Assembly: GCF_001438845.1 (NCBI RefSeq)
Contig: NZ_JQCL01000080.1
Span: 72,061 to 136,060, forward strand
Reading direction: 5' to 3'
DNA from: Lactiplantibacillus xiangfangensis
GTDB taxonomy: Bacteria; Bacillota; Bacilli; Lactobacillales; Lactobacillaceae
DNA length: 64,000 nucleotides
Shown here: in pieces, positions 45,534-53,994 of the stretch
Numbering within the stretch: position 1 is the first letter of the stretch
How the letters are laid out: each line of letters opens with the position of its first letter
The notes under the pieces: model-generated
Told to the model about the DNA's origin: nothing
Database searches by the model: none
Seen by the model: only the letters and a program-made list of their open reading frames with translations
Position numbers and translations under genes: made by a program

Positions 45534-48500
45534 CTACTTAAATCGTTTTAATAAGGTGAGTCCTAATCCAAGCAAACCTAGTATGCCAGTAACTGCGATC
45601 CAACGAGTCCGTTGCTCGTTAGTTGCGGGAAGTGCTTTATCCTGTGTTGGTTTTGTGTGAATCTTTTCCGTTGTCACCGTTTTAATTGGTGACGTTGGTA
45701 GGGGCTTGGTAGTCGCTGGCTCCTTAGATGGTTGACCTGGTTTCGGTTGGTCAGGTTTAACCAGGTCCGGCTCACCAGCTGGATCAGTGGGGAGGACTGG
45801 CGGCTCGGTCGTGTTTCCATTGCCATCGCCATTAGCACCACTATCGGGAACCGCTTGCACGTGCAAGTGAACGATTAACGTTTGTCCGTCGCTAGTACTC
45901 AAAGTAACGGGATAGGTCCCGACTTTATGACGATTAGCTTGGCTAAGATCGACGCTCACATTCAAAGTTTTACCATTTTTATCCTGAGCCACGGCTTTGA
46001 AGTCACTGGCGGTTGGCGCTGGACCGTCCACGGTCATCGTAAAATCTTGCCCGGTTAACTTCCGTTGGTCCTTGTCAGGGGCCTGTTGCTGATAAAAATA
46101 ACTGACGGTCTGATCCTGTTCGTTGAACGTTCCGGTAGTGGCACCCGTTGTTCTAACGTGAGTGTAGCCGGCAATTGCTTTAACGGCGGTGGTGTACGTC
46201 GTATCTAATGGCCCGGTCAGCGTATCTTGAGGTGCTAAGGTGTGCCCGTCTAAATCCAAATAATTGACGGTCACTTGTCCTAGTTTAGCGGCTTGCTTAG
46301 CGTACATTAGTGTGACGGTGGCTGGCTTTTCACTAAATTGTCCGGTCAGATCGCCATTAGCGTGTTGGTATTGGTAATCTTTAAACGTCGGTGGCGTGAT
46401 GGTATAAGTGGCCGCAATGCTTCCAGTCAGCTCAGCATCTGGCGCCAGAGTTTGACCATCGGTAGTTTGATACTTAACGATGACTTGCCCTTGCTTTTCC
46501 TCGGTGGCGTGATAAATCAACGTGACGGCTTGGTCGTCCTTAGTGAAAGTACCGTTTAATGTGCCCTCAGCATGGTGATACGTGTAACCCGCAATATTTG
46601 GCTGGCTAACAACGTATGGTGTGTCGACATCACCAGTTAAACTGGTCGCGGGAGCTAGTGTTTTACCTTGATCATCCAAGTAGTTGACGGTGACTTTCCC
46701 CCGAACCACGGCATCCTTTCTGTAGGTTAGGGTAACGGTTTTAGCGGTTGACGTAAATTGTCCAGTCAGGTCACCTTGAAGGAAGGTATAGCCGTCAATG
46801 GTTTTCTTTTCAATCGTGTAATCAGTTGCGATTGGTCCGGTCATCGTCGTGGGTTCGGCCAATTGCTTGCCTTGGTCATCGACGTAGTTTACGGTGACCG
46901 TTCCTTGAGCAACTTGTTTGCGATAAATGAGATTGACGGATTGACTAGTCGTCGTATAAGTTCCGGTCAGTTGGCCCGATTCAAAAGTATAGCCGTCAAT
47001 GGTTAGTGGTTCGATATTATAGGTGTTACCGAGTTTGCCCGTCATGGTCGTCGGCTTAGCGAGGGCGTGACCGTCTGAATCGAGGTAGTTCACGGTAATA
47101 CTACCCTCGGTTGGAATCTGGCGATAAGTCAACGTGACGGTCTGTTCGCTACTATTGAACGTGCCAGTTAAGTTACCGGATAGGTAATTGTAGCCGTCAA
47201 TGGTTTTTGGCTTGATCTCGTAACTGGTTCCTAAGTCACCCGTCATCGTCGTGGATGGCGCAATGGTTGTGCCCGCTTCATCTTGATAATTGACGGTCAC
47301 TTGCCCCTGTTTGGCATAATTGAGCGTAATGGTCTGTGCGGTGCCACTAATGGTCCCCGTAAGTGGCACGTCATCTTGAGTGCCCTGATAAGTGTAGCCA
47401 TCAATGTCAGGTGGTGTTATGGTGAACGGATCATCGATTGCACCCGTAATCGTGTCGGCTGCCTTGATTGGGTGGGTTGGGTCAGCCGAATCGACATAGT
47501 TGACCGTCACCGGTGCAGCAGCTTTAGGTTGCCAAACGAAGGTGTCGATCGCGGGGGTGTTGGTTCCATCGTAGATCGATACTAATTGGTCAGTCGTTAA
47601 AACCTGATCACCATTCGGCTGACTGGCCGTTCCCGTGCCGATGTTCTGCCAGTACCCCGTATATTTATTGGTTTCAGAAATCGAGCGCAGGCCGGTGCCA
47701 GCGAGCTTGGAATAGGGTCCCAGTTTAATTTCTTTAAGTAACATGGCGCTGTTAAACATTCGCCAAGTTCCACCGTAAGAAGTGCTTAAATTGCGCATGT
47801 CAAAAGAAGAGATATCAATATTGTTGATACCAGCCAGGGTGAACATGCTCTCCATACTGGTGATATGGCTGGTGTTTTGCCAGTTAGAAGTATCAATTGA
47901 TTCCGCTTGTAATTGGAAACCAAAATTAGCTAGGCTAACTTTGGGTGCTTGAAAATTCCAGCCAGATAAATTTAACAGTTTAAATAAGCGCTGATAATTG
48001 TCATCGAAGTCACCCGCACGTCCGAATGCCATGGATCCGCTAGTTAACGCACCGACGTCCCAGTGACTGAGGTCAAGGGTCCCGACTAGTGCGGTTGCGA
48101 AGAAGGTTCGATCGATGGTTCTAACTTTACTGGTATCCCAGTGTTCGACACCGGTCAGATCCGTTAGTTGTGAGTCTGCGTAGAATAGATCGTTAAGATT
48201 TGTCGTTCGACTGGTATCGACATTGTCGAGGCCGTCGATTTGAGTTAGGTTACCCAAGCCGGCAAAGAGTCCCGCGGCTGCGGCGTTAAACGTGACTGGT
48301 CCGGTGATTTCAATCTTGGTAATTGAGGCGCTGTAAGCTTTCCACGGCGACTTATCGGTCGTGTTATTCGCAAAGTCACCGGGGCCAATCGTCAAGGTAC
48401 CATCTTGCAAGGACCAGGCGCTGGAACCAAACGTCCCCGTGATTGGTTCACTGGTGGTTGTGGTCAAGGCGAATGCCGTCAAATTTTTAGCAGCCAGGGG

Positions 48501-48659
48501 TGTCACTGGTGTGGTTGATTGCGTTAATGAAGATGAAGGGAATGGATCAGGTGAGGATGCGTGAACTGATAATTGAGAAAACGCTGTCATTGTACTGAAA
48601 CTTACAACAACGAGACCGAGTGTTTTCCAACGAGTTCTGGGTAGTTGGTTGGTAACCAT
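45534..48659 (-). CDS. LPxTG-type BspA-like/MucBP adhesin, paralogue 1
   Basis: This is a cell-wall-anchored adhesin of 1041 residues. The ATG at 48659 follows GGAG and opens a signal peptide (charged start, hydrophobic core, VHA-SS cleavage). Next comes a BspA-like DUF285 region (about 60-350) with repeated DTSxxT/LDLSHWDV-type leucine-rich units. Seven MucBP-type repeats follow, each opening VNYxDxxG and closing TVTLxY, and then one bacterial Ig-like domain. The tail has a Pro-rich linker, the sorting signal LPATNE, a hydrophobic helix and KRFK. MucBP domains bind mucin in relatives. It is a close paralogue of the gene at 48847. Confidence 0.9.
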   Translation of the reverse strand: MVTNQLPRTRWKTLGLVVVSFSTMTAFSQLSVHASSPDPFPSSSLTQSTTPVTPLAAKNLTAFALTTTTSEPITGTFGSSAWSLQDGTLTIGPGDFANNTTDKSPWKAYSASITKIEITGPVTFNAAAAGLFAGLGNLTQIDGLDNVDTSRTTNLNDLFYADSQLTDLTGVEHWDTSKVRTIDRTFFATALVGTLDLSHWDVGALTSGSMAFGRAGDFDDNYQRLFKLLNLSGWNFQAPKVSLANFGFQLQAESIDTSNWQNTSHITSMESMFTLAGINNIDISSFDMRNLSTSYGGTWRMFNSAMLLKEIKLGPYSKLAGTGLRSISETNKYTGYWQNIGTGTASQPNGDQVLTTDQLVSIYDGTNTPAIDTFVWQPKAAAPVTVNYVDSADPTHPIKAADTITGAIDDPFTITPPDIDGYTYQGTQDDVPLTGTISGTAQTITLNYAKQGQVTVNYQDEAGTTIAPSTTMTGDLGTSYEIKPKTIDGYNYLSGNLTGTFNSSEQTVTLTYRQIPTEGSITVNYLDSDGHALAKPTTMTGKLGNTYNIEPLTIDGYTFESGQLTGTYTTTSQSVNLIYRKQVAQGTVTVNYVDDQGKQLAEPTTMTGPIATDYTIEKKTIDGYTFLQGDLTGQFTSTAKTVTLTYRKDAVVRGKVTVNYLDDQGKTLAPATSLTGDVDTPYVVSQPNIAGYTYHHAEGTLNGTFTKDDQAVTLIYHATEEKQGQVIVKYQTTDGQTLAPDAELTGSIAATYTITPPTFKDYQYQHANGDLTGQFSEKPATVTLMYAKQAAKLGQVTVNYLDLDGHTLAPQDTLTGPLDTTYTTAVKAIAGYTHVRTTGATTGTFNEQDQTVSYFYQQQAPDKDQRKLTGQDFTMTVDGPAPTASDFKAVAQDKNGKTLNVSVDLSQANRHKVGTYPVTLSTSDGQTLIVHLHVQAVPDSGANGDGNGNTTEPPVLPTDPAGEPDLVKPDQPKPGQPSKEPATTKPLPTSPIKTVTTEKIHTKPTQDKALPATNEQRTRWIAVTGILGLLGLGLTLLKRFK

Positions 48660-48714
48660 GATTTTTACTCCTTTTAGTTTAGTAAGTGCGGTTAACAATT
48701 AAACCATAGTATAT

Positions 48715-48736
48715 TATGAATATTGACCAATGTACA
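48715..48736 (-). promoter_or_regulatory. conserved promoter element of adhesin paralogue 1
   Basis: On the minus strand TGTACATTGGTCAATATTCATA precedes a TATACT -10 at 18 nt from ATGTAC. It matches the corresponding sequence of paralogue 2 (52031-52052) at 18 of 22 positions. Confidence 0.45.
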
Positions 48737-48783
48737 TTATTCGCAATTATAATAAATGGGTATAAAAGGGGTTTTGATACTAT

Positions 48784-48823
48784 AAAATTGGGTGTTGATG
48801 GATTGCCATCAACACCCAATTTT
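48784..48823 (-). terminator. terminator of adhesin paralogue 2, copy of an IS-end hairpin
   Basis: A perfect 18-bp inverted repeat (48784-48801 with 48806-48823, 4-nt loop) follows the stop of paralogue 2. Its stem is the same as that of the IS end at 169-200, and a GCTC string is also shared just outside. It may be an IS-end relic used as a terminator. Confidence 0.7.
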
Positions 48824-48846
48824 TGAGCAAGCGTCATTTAATTGAC

Positions 48847-51800
48847 CTATGATTTGAAACGTTTAAATAAAGCCAGCCCTAGTCCGAGCAATCCGATTAA
48901 ACCCGTAACTGCGACCCAACGAGTTCGCTGCTCATTAGTTGCGGGGAGTACTTCGTCTTGTGTTGCTTTTGCCTGAACTCGCTCCGTCGTTGCCGTTTCA
49001 ATTGGCGACGTGGGGATTGGGCTCATTGTTTTTGGAACTTCAGTTTTAGAAATACCTGGTTGGTCGGGCTTGACTAGGTCTGGTTCACCCGCTGGGTCAG
49101 TTGGAAGAACTGGTGGCTCAGTAGCATGACCGCCATCGTTGTCGTCGTCCCCGTTGTCACCACCGTCGGGAGCCGCCCGGACGTGCAAGTGAACGATCAA
49201 CGTTTGACCATCACTGGTCCGCAATGTGACCGGGTAAGTGCCGACTTGGTCAAGTTGTGCTTGAGTGAGATCCACCTCAACCGGCAATGATTGTCCATTC
49301 TTATCCTGCGCGCTGGCTTTAAAATCGGTGGCCGTTGGGGTGGGGCCATTGACGATCATCGTAAAGTCTTGGCCGGTCAGTTGCCGCTGATCAACATCGG
49401 TCGTTTCTTGTTGATAGTAATAGTTGACCGTTTGCGCCTCAGCTGTAAACGTCCCGGTTGGGGCCCCGGTAGTTTTGATATACTTGTAACCCGCAATTTG
49501 CTTAACGGTAGTCGTATAGGCCGTGTCAATTGCGCCCGTTAAAGTTGCTTTTGGCGCAATCGGTTGTCCATTCAAATCTAAATAATTAACGGTGACTTGT
49601 CCGTTGGCAACGGCATCCTTTTGGTAAATTAGGGTAATGGTCGGCGTCGTTACACTAAAAGTTCCCGTTAGCTGATCACTTGCATGTTGAAAGTGATAAT
49701 TTGTAAAGGTCGGGGGCGTAATGGTGTACGACTCACCAATCGTCCCGGTGAGTTGGGTGTCGTCAGCCAGCGTTTGTCCGTCGCATGTCTGGTATTTGAC
49801 GTTAACTTGTCCTTGTGGCTCAGGAGTCGCTTGATAGATCAGGGTCACAGTCTGAGGCGTTTTTGTAAATACGCCGGTTAACGGACCGTCAGCGTGTTGG
49901 TAGGTGTAGCCGTCAATCGTCAGCTGGCTAATGGTAAACGGAGTAGCCACGTCTCCCGATAACGTTTGCGATGGTGCAAGTGATTTACCCGCAGTATCTT
50001 GGTAATTGACGGTGACCGTCCCTTGTGCGAGCGGTTCTTTGCGATAGGTCAGCGTAACCGCTTTATCGGTCGCCGTGAAGATCCCCGTTAGTTCACCAGT
50101 CAAAAAGGTGTGGCCTGGAATGGCTATTTTTTCGATAGTGTATTCACTGTTAACGGGACCAGTCAGCGTTGTCGGTTCCGCAAGCTCATGGTCTTGTTCA
50201 TCAACGTAACGGACGGTCACAGTGCCATGAACGACGTTTCTTTGGTAAATCAGTGTGACTGATTGATTAGTAGCGGTAAACGTTCCGGATAATTGCCCCG
50301 ACTGATACGTGTAACCACTGATTGTCGGTGGCGTAATGGTGTAGGCGCTACCAATTTTGCCCGTCATGGTGGTTGGCGCTTCAATCGTGTGACCTTCATC
50401 GTCTAAATAATTAACTGTAATACTGCCTTCGGTTGGGATGGCGCGGTAGGTTAAGTTCACGGTTTGTGGTGCTTCCGTAAAGATTCCTTGAAGATCACCC
50501 GCGACATAGTCATACCCGGGAATGGCGAGTTGATCAATCGTGTACGTGGTTCCCACGTCACCGGTCTTTTTCTGAGCCGGCGCAATCACGTTGCCTGCTT
50601 CGTCCAGGTAGTTTACCGTAACCTGGGCCTGTTTGGCGTACAGTAAGGTGATGTCCTGCGCAGTCGTGCTAAACGTCCCGGTTAATGAACCGTTACCTTG
50701 CGTGCCGCGATAAGTGTAACCGTCAATTGTGGGTGGGGTAACCGTAAACGGATCATCGATCGCACCAGTGAGTGTGTCCGTTGGCTGAATGACTTGACTA
50801 GGATCAGCCTGATCAACGTAGTTCACCGTCACCGGTTCCCCAGCGTGGCGTTGCCAAACGAACGTATCCGTTGCGGGGGTCTGAATCCCGTCGTAGCGGG
50901 CGACCAGTTGATTAGTCGTTAGCACTAGATCGCCTTTAGGTTGGCGGGCTGTCCCGTCGCCAACGTTTTGCCAGTAGCCCGTATACTTATTGTTATCAGG
51001 CACTTGGGTGAGATTGGTTCCGGTCAACTTAGAATTTGGCCCGAGTTTAATTTCTTTGAGGTTCTCGTTGTTTGACAACATTTTCCGTGTGCCATTCGAG
51101 GAAGTTGGCAAGTGGCGCATATCAAACGAAGAAATATCAACTTTTGACACCCATGAATAGTAGAACATGTATTGCATGTCTGAAATATTGTGGGTATTTT
51201 TCCAGTCAGAAGTATCAAGATCAATGTCCGCTAGTTCTTGGAGAAATAAAGCTAAAGAGGTATTAGGGCTTTTAAAATTCCAGCCGGACAGGTCGAGCCG
51301 TTTAAACTGGGATGTTCCGGTACGTGCAAATGCCAGCGTTGTCCTATTCAATGAGCTAACATCCCAATGACTGAGATCAAGGGTGCCAGCTAAACCGGTC
51401 GTCATAAAAAGATAGGAAATGTTTTTAACGTTGCTTGTGTTCCAGTATTCAATGCCAGGGACACTTTTTAAATTAGGGTTATACCCAAAGAGGCTTGACA
51501 TATCAGTAGTCTTACTGGTATCAACCTTTTCAAGACCGTCAATTTGGGTCAGTTTGGGGAAGTTCGCAAACAGCGCGTTAGCTGTCGTATTGAGGGTCAC
51601 TGGTCCCGTGATTTCAATTTTGGTAATCAAAGCTCGATAATCATTCCAGGGAGAACTGTTGACGGCGTTATTTGCAAAGTCACCGGGCCCAATTGTCAGG
51701 GTGCCGTCTTGTAGTGACCAATTACTGGTGCCAAATTGACCCGTGATGGGGTCTTCCTTAGTTGCCGGTGTCGTTAGGTCAAGCAAGGTCGACGTTCCTG

Positions 51801-51966
51801 GCAGTGAAGCCATTGGGTGAGGTTGTGTGACTGAATTGGCTAGCGATAGTGGGGTTGTAAAAGTAGTTGCTTGTGCTGATTGAGCGGTGAGTGTCATGAC
51901 GCCGGCACTTAAAAGTAAGAGGCCAAGGCCAGTCCACTGGGTGCCGGGATGCCGTTTTGTAAGCAT
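48847..51966 (-). CDS. LPxTG-type BspA-like/MucBP adhesin, paralogue 2
   Basis: This 1039-residue protein has the same architecture as paralogue 1: signal peptide from ATG 51966 (GGAG upstream, cleavage near QSAQA), BspA-like DUF285 region, seven MucBP repeats (one with a CDG instead of TDG, giving a lone extracellular Cys), one Ig-like domain, a Gly/Asp-rich then Pro-rich linker, LPATNE and a C-terminal membrane helix. The two genes point the same way, 187 nt apart, with related promoters, so they arose by tandem duplication. They may alternate or specialise in ligand. Confidence 0.9.
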   Translation of the reverse strand: MLTKRHPGTQWTGLGLLLLSAGVMTLTAQSAQATTFTTPLSLANSVTQPHPMASLPGTSTLLDLTTPATKEDPITGQFGTSNWSLQDGTLTIGPGDFANNAVNSSPWNDYRALITKIEITGPVTLNTTANALFANFPKLTQIDGLEKVDTSKTTDMSSLFGYNPNLKSVPGIEYWNTSNVKNISYLFMTTGLAGTLDLSHWDVSSLNRTTLAFARTGTSQFKRLDLSGWNFKSPNTSLALFLQELADIDLDTSDWKNTHNISDMQYMFYYSWVSKVDISSFDMRHLPTSSNGTRKMLSNNENLKEIKLGPNSKLTGTNLTQVPDNNKYTGYWQNVGDGTARQPKGDLVLTTNQLVARYDGIQTPATDTFVWQRHAGEPVTVNYVDQADPSQVIQPTDTLTGAIDDPFTVTPPTIDGYTYRGTQGNGSLTGTFSTTAQDITLLYAKQAQVTVNYLDEAGNVIAPAQKKTGDVGTTYTIDQLAIPGYDYVAGDLQGIFTEAPQTVNLTYRAIPTEGSITVNYLDDEGHTIEAPTTMTGKIGSAYTITPPTISGYTYQSGQLSGTFTATNQSVTLIYQRNVVHGTVTVRYVDEQDHELAEPTTLTGPVNSEYTIEKIAIPGHTFLTGELTGIFTATDKAVTLTYRKEPLAQGTVTVNYQDTAGKSLAPSQTLSGDVATPFTISQLTIDGYTYQHADGPLTGVFTKTPQTVTLIYQATPEPQGQVNVKYQTCDGQTLADDTQLTGTIGESYTITPPTFTNYHFQHASDQLTGTFSVTTPTITLIYQKDAVANGQVTVNYLDLNGQPIAPKATLTGAIDTAYTTTVKQIAGYKYIKTTGAPTGTFTAEAQTVNYYYQQETTDVDQRQLTGQDFTMIVNGPTPTATDFKASAQDKNGQSLPVEVDLTQAQLDQVGTYPVTLRTSDGQTLIVHLHVRAAPDGGDNGDDDNDGGHATEPPVLPTDPAGEPDLVKPDQPGISKTEVPKTMSPIPTSPIETATTERVQAKATQDEVLPATNEQRTRWVAVTGLIGLLGLGLALFKRFKS

Positions 51967-52023
51967 GGGGGCGTTCTCCTTTAGCTGGTTAGTCAGTTTA
52001 GTTAACGATTTAAAATCAACTAA

Positions 52024-52052
52024 ATTATAATATGGATAATGACCGGTGTACA
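52024..52052 (-). promoter_or_regulatory. promoter of adhesin paralogue 2
   Basis: On the minus strand TTGTAC is followed after 18 nt by TATAAT (52024-52029). The spacer and -35 hold the TGTACA-YY-GGTCA element also present upstream of paralogue 1. Confidence 0.55.
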
Positions 52053-52360
52053 ACAAATGCTAATGTGAAATATAAAACATTTGATACATTGGGTATCTGA
52101 AATGACTGCTATATACAAATATGCGTGATAGCGGTAATTACATGGAAACCATAAGCTTTAAACCAAGTCGGTGTTATACGTCACAAGAATTAATATTAAT
52201 GGTGTAGTTGTCGCTTGAAGAGATAAATGTGCCATGCAACTAAGTGCGAAGCCAAGTTGATTACAATTTTTCAAAAAACAAAAATGAAATTGGCAGTAAA
52301 TGCGTAACTAATAATCATCGTGATAAAATCATGAAAGTTCATTATTGGGGGAGATTTTGT
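52053..52360. other. intergenic region between divergent adhesin and lipoprotein genes
   Basis: I see no gene. The DNA is AT-rich. No upstream ATG of the lipoprotein frame (52244 or 52331) has a ribosome-binding site, so it is taken as leader. Confidence 0.35.
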
Positions 52361-52978
52361 TTGAAAAGCGTAAAGTCGGTTAGTTTAGGGTTATTGTTGG
52401 TCATGATGGGGACAGTTTTGGTGGGCTGCAGTAGTGGTGAAATAACGACCACGACTGATGAATCGGCTAGTTCACAGGTCGAGCGGTCAACGAGTGAATC
52501 AGAGGAAGATGAGGCAAGTAGTTCTTCGGCGGATGATAAAGTGACAAGTTCCTCAGAAGATGAGGCGGAAACCAGTTCTTCAGCGGACGAAAAAGCGACG
52601 AGTGCTTCAGAGGATGAAACGGAGACCAGTTCTTCAGCTACCAGTGATTCATCTGAAAATCAGGTTACTGATAAAAGTAGTTCGACTAAACCAAGTACCA
52701 GTGTAACGACGGCATCTTCTAGTTCGGTTACACCAGCACCACACCGGGCGCCTAGTCACCCTCAAGGCAATTCTAGTCAAGCACGGCCACATGTGATTCC
52801 AGATTCTAAGGTGTCAACGGTTGGTGATCCGCGAATCTGGGGAAATCCGCGCACGAAACTATATTACACACCAGCTCAAAATTACCGTGGCTTTCGTCCG
52901 CGGCACGCCGTTCCTTTTGACAATGAGGCGGCGGCTAAAGCGGCTGGGTACACACAATCACCACGCCGGCCACGGTAG
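52361..52978 (+). CDS. surface lipoprotein with Ser/Glu linker and YokF/Ada-like tail
   Basis: A TTG at 52361 follows GGGGGAG at 7-8 nt and gives a clean lipoprotein signal peptide: MKSVKSVSLG, a hydrophobic core, lipobox LVGC. Residues about 30-125 are a Ser/Glu/Asp/Thr linker made of near repeats (SSSADDKVTSSSEDE). The C-terminal 60 residues (GDPRIWGNPRTKLYY ... FDNEAAAKAAGYTQS) match the small module found at the end of secreted nucleases and other surface proteins, without its usual cysteines. The protein has 205 residues and no catalytic domain. It may be a wall-spanning display protein. Confidence 0.7.
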   Translation: MKSVKSVSLGLLLVMMGTVLVGCSSGEITTTTDESASSQVERSTSESEEDEASSSSADDKVTSSSEDEAETSSSADEKATSASEDETETSSSATSDSSENQVTDKSSSTKPSTSVTTASSSSVTPAPHRAPSHPQGNSSQARPHVIPDSKVSTVGDPRIWGNPRTKLYYTPAQNYRGFRPRHAVPFDNEAAAKAAGYTQSPRRPR

Positions 52979-53118
52979 TGCCACGTTGATTTTTTAAACT
53001 ATAAAATCACTAAACCTAGACATGTCGATAAATACTGATACTGTTGAGCTAATTAGTTGACCTTTGTAACTGAAACCCGTATGTTGAAAATAACATAATT
53101 TATTAGGAGGTCTGTTTA

Positions 53119-53691
53119 ATGGCAAAAGTAACGATTTTTGGTCAAGGCAATATGGGTCAAGCAATTGGCGATGTTTTCAAACAAGGTGGTAACCAAGTCA
53201 CCTATTTGGGGCATCATGATGCAGTGACGGATTTAGGTGAAATTGTGGTATTAGCAGTGCCTTATCCCGCTGCAATTAGTATTGCCAAGGCTAACCAAGC
53301 CGCATTGGCGGGTAAAATTGTGGTTGATATTACTAACCCGTTGAACTTTGATACCTGGGATGAATTGGTCGTTCCAGCGGACAGTTCGGCGGCAGCGCAA
53401 ATTGCCCAGTTATTACCGAACACTAAGGTCGTTAAGGCGTTTAACACGACCTTTGCAGCAACTTTGCAAAGTCGTAAAGTTGGTGACAATCAAACGACTG
53501 TCATGGCAGCGAGTGACGCTGAAGATGCCAAGGTGACTTTAGCGGATGCGTTAACTGATAGCGGCGTGGCGTTTGTTGATGCCGGTTCCTTGAAACGAGC
53601 ACGTGAAATGGAAAGCTTAGGCTTCTTGCAAATGACCTTGGCAGCTAAAGAAAAGATTGGCTGGACCGGTGGCTTTGCGTTAATTAAATAA
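53119..53691 (+). CDS. NADP-dependent oxidoreductase, F420H2:NADP reductase-like
   Basis: The 190-residue protein has a Rossmann start (VTIFGQGNMGQAIGDVF) and the DITNPLN and KAFNTTFA motifs of the NADP_oxidoreductase coenzyme F420-dependent family (PF03807). Lactobacilli lack F420, so it probably reduces another flavin, quinone or carbonyl compound with NADPH. GGAGG sets the ATG. It stands alone with a strong terminator. Confidence 0.85.
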   Translation: MAKVTIFGQGNMGQAIGDVFKQGGNQVTYLGHHDAVTDLGEIVVLAVPYPAAISIAKANQAALAGKIVVDITNPLNFDTWDELVVPADSSAAAQIAQLLPNTKVVKAFNTTFAATLQSRKVGDNQTTVMAASDAEDAKVTLADALTDSGVAFVDAGSLKRAREMESLGFLQMTLAAKEKIGWTGGFALIK

Positions 53692-53702
53692 ATGCGACTA
53701 AT

Positions 53703-53743
53703 AAAAAGTGGTCAAAATCATGCGTTGATTTTGACCACTTTTT
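53703..53743 (+). terminator. terminator after the oxidoreductase
   Basis: A perfect 18-bp hairpin (53703-53720 with 53726-53743) ends in a T-run; the A-run on the other side makes it potentially bidirectional. Confidence 0.9.
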
Positions 53744-53766
53744 TTGGTGTGATTACTGATATAACT

Positions 53767-53826
53767 AGTTTTGTTCGGTTAAAGCGGGGTGCGCCTTCCT
53801 GTTTAAAGACGCGTTGAACTGCTGGT
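53767..53826 (-). pseudogene. remnant of a glutathione S-transferase 3' end
   Basis: About 60 nt match the 3' end of the intact transferase gene at 57873-57933 with six differences, in the same orientation. On the minus strand it would encode AVQRVFKQEGAP, against [12 protein letters not shown] in the intact protein, after which a 2-nt deletion shifts the frame. No other part of the gene is visible. It lies just upstream of the third adhesin gene, with the intact copy just downstream, so the adhesin is flanked by direct repeats. The rest of the gap up to 53994 is AT-rich and holds the adhesin promoter (TTGAAT ... TATAGT, about 53907-53937). Confidence 0.75.
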
Positions 53827-53994
53827 CAGTGACGTCAAATGGTGAATGGCAGCCCTGACGAGTCGCAATGTTTGTTATAAAAAATATAATTGATGCAAAT
53901 AAAAATTGAATACTTTCATTATCCTATGATTATAGTGTTAATATGAGCTTATACAAATATGTAGACCATTAACTTTGAAGGGGGTTCATATTAA

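Noticed and set aside
45534-51966. Repeated units suggestive of a CRISPR array
   Set aside because: The repeats are in-frame MucBP protein domains of about 200 nt with diverged sequence; no short identical repeats with spacers. No CRISPR or cas gene was seen anywhere.
53119-53691. True F420-dependent enzyme
   Set aside because: The family match is to the NADP-binding fold; lactobacilli do not make F420, so only an NADP oxidoreductase call is kept.
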